Notes under the pieces: model-generated
Seen by the model: only the letters and a program-made list of their open reading frames with translations
Database searches by the model: none
Told to the model about the DNA's origin: nothing
Part shown: one piece after another, positions 61,701 to 64,000 of the stretch
How positions within the stretch are numbered: position 1 is the stretch's first letter
How the letters are laid out: each line of letters begins with the position of its first letter
Position numbers and translations under genes: made by a program
Assembly: GCA_038501625.1 (NCBI GenBank)
Contig: JAZAYU010001070.1
Coordinates: 1 to 64,000 of the forward strand
Direction: 5' to 3'
DNA: 64,000 nt
Source of the DNA: Corbicula japonica
Lineage: Eukaryota; Mollusca; Bivalvia; Venerida; Cyrenidae

Positions 61701-63058
61701 CCCTTTCCTCCATATATACACATTTTTACGAATGTGCGACAAGTGTAGATCCAGATCAGCCGGCACATCCATGCCGTCTGATCAGGATCTGCACTGGTCG
61801 CATTTTGGTCAGAAATAACCTAATAAATCAAATAGTGAACAGTGCAGAACCTGATCAGACAGCACAGATGTGCCGGCTGATCTGGATCTAAACTGTTTTC
61901 CCATGCAATAAAGGTGTATCTATGGAGGAAAGGGTTAAATTAAAATCTTGTAATATTACCTCAACAACTTTCTGTTCAGCTTTGTGCCTTGCTAATCTTT
62001 CTTCATTGATCTGTCTGCGTAACTGTACGATCTCCACCTACAAACAACAAGCTAGTCTGTATTTGTTTTTATTTTTGTGCAACTGACCCCTTCCATTTAT
62101 CTATTTTTTTGCAACTGACCTCTTGAATCTTTCATTTATTTTATAGTAATATTACAAAATATTAAGCATCTTGTCCATAATCAAGTGAAATGCAAGTTAA
62201 ATTTTAGCTTTTTCACTCTGGATAAATGCTAAAAAATGTTTGCCTTAGAAGTATGTTTACAAATTTCTGCCTCCACAATACAGGCATTGTGGCTTCTGTG
62301 AAACAATTAATAGCAGCAAACTTAACACTTCAATATACTACACCTTGCTATCCATGTAGTCACACGCTGATCGGGATTTATACTGATCCCACATGGGTTT
62401 AACCCTTTACTCCATATAAACGCATTTTATCACATGAGCGAACAGTGTAGATTCAGATCAGCTGGCATAAGGGTACATCTGTGCCCAAGGTTATAAAACT
62501 GAGCATGGAAACCAGTCTCAAATCTCAAGCATCTGATTGGCTGAAATGGCGACTGGTCGCCATTTCAGCCAATCAGATGCTTGAGATTTTAGACTGGTTT
62601 CCATACTCAGTTTTATAACCTTGGGCACTGTTCTATTTTTGGTCAGAAATAATCTAATCTATCAAAAAGTGAAAATGGTAGATCCGTTTCAGATGACACA
62701 GATGATCTGGATCTACACTGTTCACCCATGGATAACAGCCATATCACATGGAGTATAGTGATCAATGTATCTTTGGAGAAAACAGCTAAATCACACCCAC
62801 AACATATTTGTTTCGACAAACACTGACAAACATACCTTCACCCCCTTGCCTGTCACTGCTGTTGACATATTACTGTCATCCAGTTTGAGGCGGTCAAATT
62901 CTTCCTGCATCGATGACTCCGTCTCTTCTTCCTCCTCATCATCATCACCATGGCGAGTGATGTTGATTGATGAGTAGTTTAGGGTACTTTGTGGGGTGTG
63001 GGCTTCACTGCGTTCCATCAGACTGGTGTGTCCAGGTACATGCTCTGGTGGATAACCC
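57917..63058 (-). CDS. Uncharacterised coiled-coil protein, 3' part of gene (span)
   Basis: Four exons join on the - strand: 62836-63058, 61960-62037, 61259-61407, 57917-58760 (GT/AG sites, matching phases), giving about 430 residues to the stop. The 5' end lies beyond the window. In order: an acidic region (HGDDDEEEEETESSMQEEFD), a coiled coil (VEIVQLRRQINEERLARHKA and on to LDNKKLREENSRMKR), a helical block (SVLESIEASFKQFHEFLDLL), and a ~280-aa Ser/Asp-rich disordered tail with an SRIP motif. I do not recognise the family with confidence. The architecture (coiled coil plus disordered tail with SxIP) suggests a microtubule or centrosome-associated protein; that is inference. It is convergent with MYCBPAP. 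Confidence 0.8.
58861..59880. other. Intron of the - strand gene, little recognised
   Basis: Three loose ~45-bp repeats with ATGGATATGA-TTATTTCC (58858-58950) at the start; otherwise unique. Confidence 0.5.
59889..60057. repeat. Long hairpin, ~75-bp arms
   Basis: GATGGTTTTCATTTGGGTAT...TTGTTTAAAGT pairs with ACTTTAAACAA...ATACCCAAATGAAAACCATC around a CTTGAGGC-type loop. Confidence 0.9.
60143..60384. mobile_element. Family 1 MITE, complete
   Basis: TTAACCCTTTCCTATATAGA ... TCAAGGAAAGGGTTAA; both hairpins near perfect. Confidence 0.93.
60575..60805. repeat. Long imperfect hairpin, ~85-bp arms
   Basis: ATCACTCTTTAATTTCAAAT...ATCAAGAAAAATAC pairs with GTATTTTTCTTGAT...ATTTGAAATTAAAGAGTGAT around ~60 nt. 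Confidence 0.88.
61150..61215. mobile_element. Family 2 foldback, right half only
   Basis: CAGATGCTTGAGATTTGAGA ... TTTTAAGATCTTGGGCC, 44 bp beyond the exon C donor. Confidence 0.75.
61259..61407 (-). CDS. Coiled-coil gene, exon C
   Basis: Acceptor ACTGCAG, donor GG|GTACTG, ends in phase 2. Encodes LTLDNKKLREENSRMKRTRG, SILDDDSVLESIEASFKQFH and EFLDLLRDAG. The coil of exon B continues here, followed by a well-formed amphipathic helix that is the best candidate for a conserved family core. Confidence 0.82.
61697..61938. mobile_element. Family 1 MITE, complete
   Basis: TTAACCCTTTCCTCCATATA ... TATGGAGGAAAGGGTTAA. One of the best-preserved copies; 21 bp beyond the donor of exon B. Confidence 0.94.
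61960..62037 (-). CDS. Coiled-coil gene, exon B (coiled coil)
   Basis: A 78-nt exon, phase 0 on both sides (acceptor TTTGTAG, donor GAG|GTAATA). Encodes VEIVQLRRQINEERLARHKA then EQKVVE, with heptad-like hydrophobic spacing. A TTAA MITE lies 21 bp beyond its donor. Confidence 0.82.
62399..62760. mobile_element. Family 1 MITE with nested foldback
   Basis: TTAACCCTTTACTCCATATA ... CATGGAGTATAGTGA. Foldback inserted after CATCTGTGCC. Confidence 0.85.
62481..62628. mobile_element. Family 2 foldback, near perfect, nested
   Basis: GTGCCCAAGGTTATAAAACT ... GTTTTATAACCTTGGGCAC; both CCAATCAG boxes intact. Confidence 0.93.
62836..63058 (-). CDS. Coiled-coil gene, exon A (acidic)
   Basis: Acceptor TTACAG then GGGTTATCC; donor AAG|GTATGT. 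Encodes GYPPEHVPGHTSLMERSEAH, then an acidic run and MQEEFDRLKLDDSNMSTAV, TGKGVK. It enters in phase 2, so at least one more exon lies beyond the window end. Met at 63018 is not necessarily a start. Confidence 0.78.
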
Positions 63059-63104
63059 CTGTAACACAGACAAGTACAGTCAACATTTTCATTTGAGCAT
63101 GTGC

Positions 63105-63346
63105 CTTTACCCTTTCCTCCATTGATACATCTTTATTGCATGGGCAAACAGTGTACATCCAGATCAGCGGGCACATCTGTGCCATCTGATCAGGATCTGC
63201 ACTGTTTGCTTTGTGATTCCTCAGGTAATTTCTGATCAAAATATGACCAGTGCAGATCCTGATCAGAAGGCATGGATGTGTTGGCTGATCTGGATCTACA
63301 CTGGTCGCACATGGGTAAAAATGTGTATATATGATGGAAAGGATTA
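63105..63346. mobile_element. Family 1 MITE, complete, ends worn
   Basis: TTTACCCTTTCCTCCATTGA ... ATGATGGAAAGGATTAA. Confidence 0.88.
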
Positions 63347-63726
63347 AGGAAGTTAACATCATGACACATAATTATGTCTAATCTTCGCAGACAACATTGC
63401 TTTTTAGGTACAGTGCAGGTAGAAATAAACAATGCTGTCAAAGATGAAGTTTTGCAAATAATTGAGACTAATTCTGTACAAATTGTTATATATTTTTGTA
63501 TAGGAGAGGGATTATGCATGTTGGTTTACATATTCATAGTTATTTGGGTGTGGTCATGGTAACTTTTTTGTTTTAGTGCTAATATACTGCAGATATACCA
63601 ACACAGTTGTGTCCTGGTATACTCTAGTGCATTCAACTGACAGCCTTTATGAAGCAATATAAAAGCACAAGTGTATTTATGAAACATCTACTTGTGGTTA
63701 ATTACCAGCCATTCACTACTGTCAGT

Positions 63727-63990
63727 CTAAGTAATACCAGCGTTTTTTTTCCTTCTTGAACTACCTCCGCAAAACGGTACCATTCCCAAAGCTGACCGGA
63801 GTCTTCCCAATTTAAAGTACCGGACATTCCCAATCCCCAAAGCTATATTTCCAACAACAAACAGTGCCGTTTCCCAACTGACCAAAGAGTTTTTTGCAAG
63901 AAATGTTATTCCGCGTAACAAAACCGTACCGTTCAAAAGGGGAGTAACTCTTATCAACGCTCCGGTTAGACTCTTACTCAGTTGTCATCA
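63727..63990 (-). repeat. Inverted partner of the repeat at 2730-2990
   Basis: On the - strand it reads in the same direction as 2730-2990 (AGAGTCTAACC-GG, GATAAGAGTTA, TTGCAAAAAACTCTT, GGGGATTGGGAA). May continue past the window end. Confidence 0.75.
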
Positions 63991-64000
63991 TTAAATAAAA

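Overview
This is AT-rich eukaryotic DNA with long introns, packed with small DNA transposons. I infer a bivalve-mollusc-like invertebrate from the dense MITEs, tRNA-derived SINEs and a very repetitive intron landscape. The species cannot be fixed from the sequence alone. Nothing bacterial was seen (no operons, CRISPR or prokaryotic gene organisation).

Two protein-coding genes can be assembled by joining exons with GT/AG sites and compatible phases. The first, on the + strand (3046-49751), is a 21-exon orthologue of MYCBPAP (MYCBP-associated protein). My model gives 4188 nt of CDS, about 1395 aa. 441 of those residues are a 34-unit Gly/Gln/Asn-rich repeat in exon 16. The other ~950 residues match the usual size of this family, known for roles in sperm flagella and the ciliary central apparatus. 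The second, on the - strand (57917 to beyond 63058), is the 3' part of a coiled-coil gene I could not name. It has an acidic and coiled-coil N-terminal part, a conserved-looking helical block, and a long disordered Ser/Asp-rich tail containing an SxIP (EB1-binding-type) motif. The two genes are convergent, with ~8 kb of repeat-rich DNA between them and two orphan exon-like segments.

Most of the rest is mobile DNA. (i) More than 40 copies of a ~240-bp MITE with TTAA flanks and CCCTTT...AAAGGG ends (piggyBac-like), built of two internal hairpins. (ii) About 19 copies of a ~145-bp near-perfect foldback that carries inverted CCAATCAG boxes and is often nested in family (i). (iii) TA-flanked Tc1/mariner-like non-autonomous elements, two of them ~90% alike in the first 5 kb and two others abutting on one shared TA. 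(iv) Two hAT-like elements with 8-bp target duplications. (v) Two multi-kb elements made of ~160-bp tandem units, one carrying a nested series of further elements. (vi) Three tRNA-derived SINEs.

The most unusual signal is in the MYCBPAP locus. Segments that include a splice acceptor and the first part of an exon have been duplicated repeatedly: a 16-copy 52-bp array ending in exon 9, a four-copy ~86-bp array ending in exon 18, and a displaced copy of the exon 8 start inside a MITE. In addition, MITEs sit within 50 bp downstream of the 5' splice site at 7 of the 20 introns.
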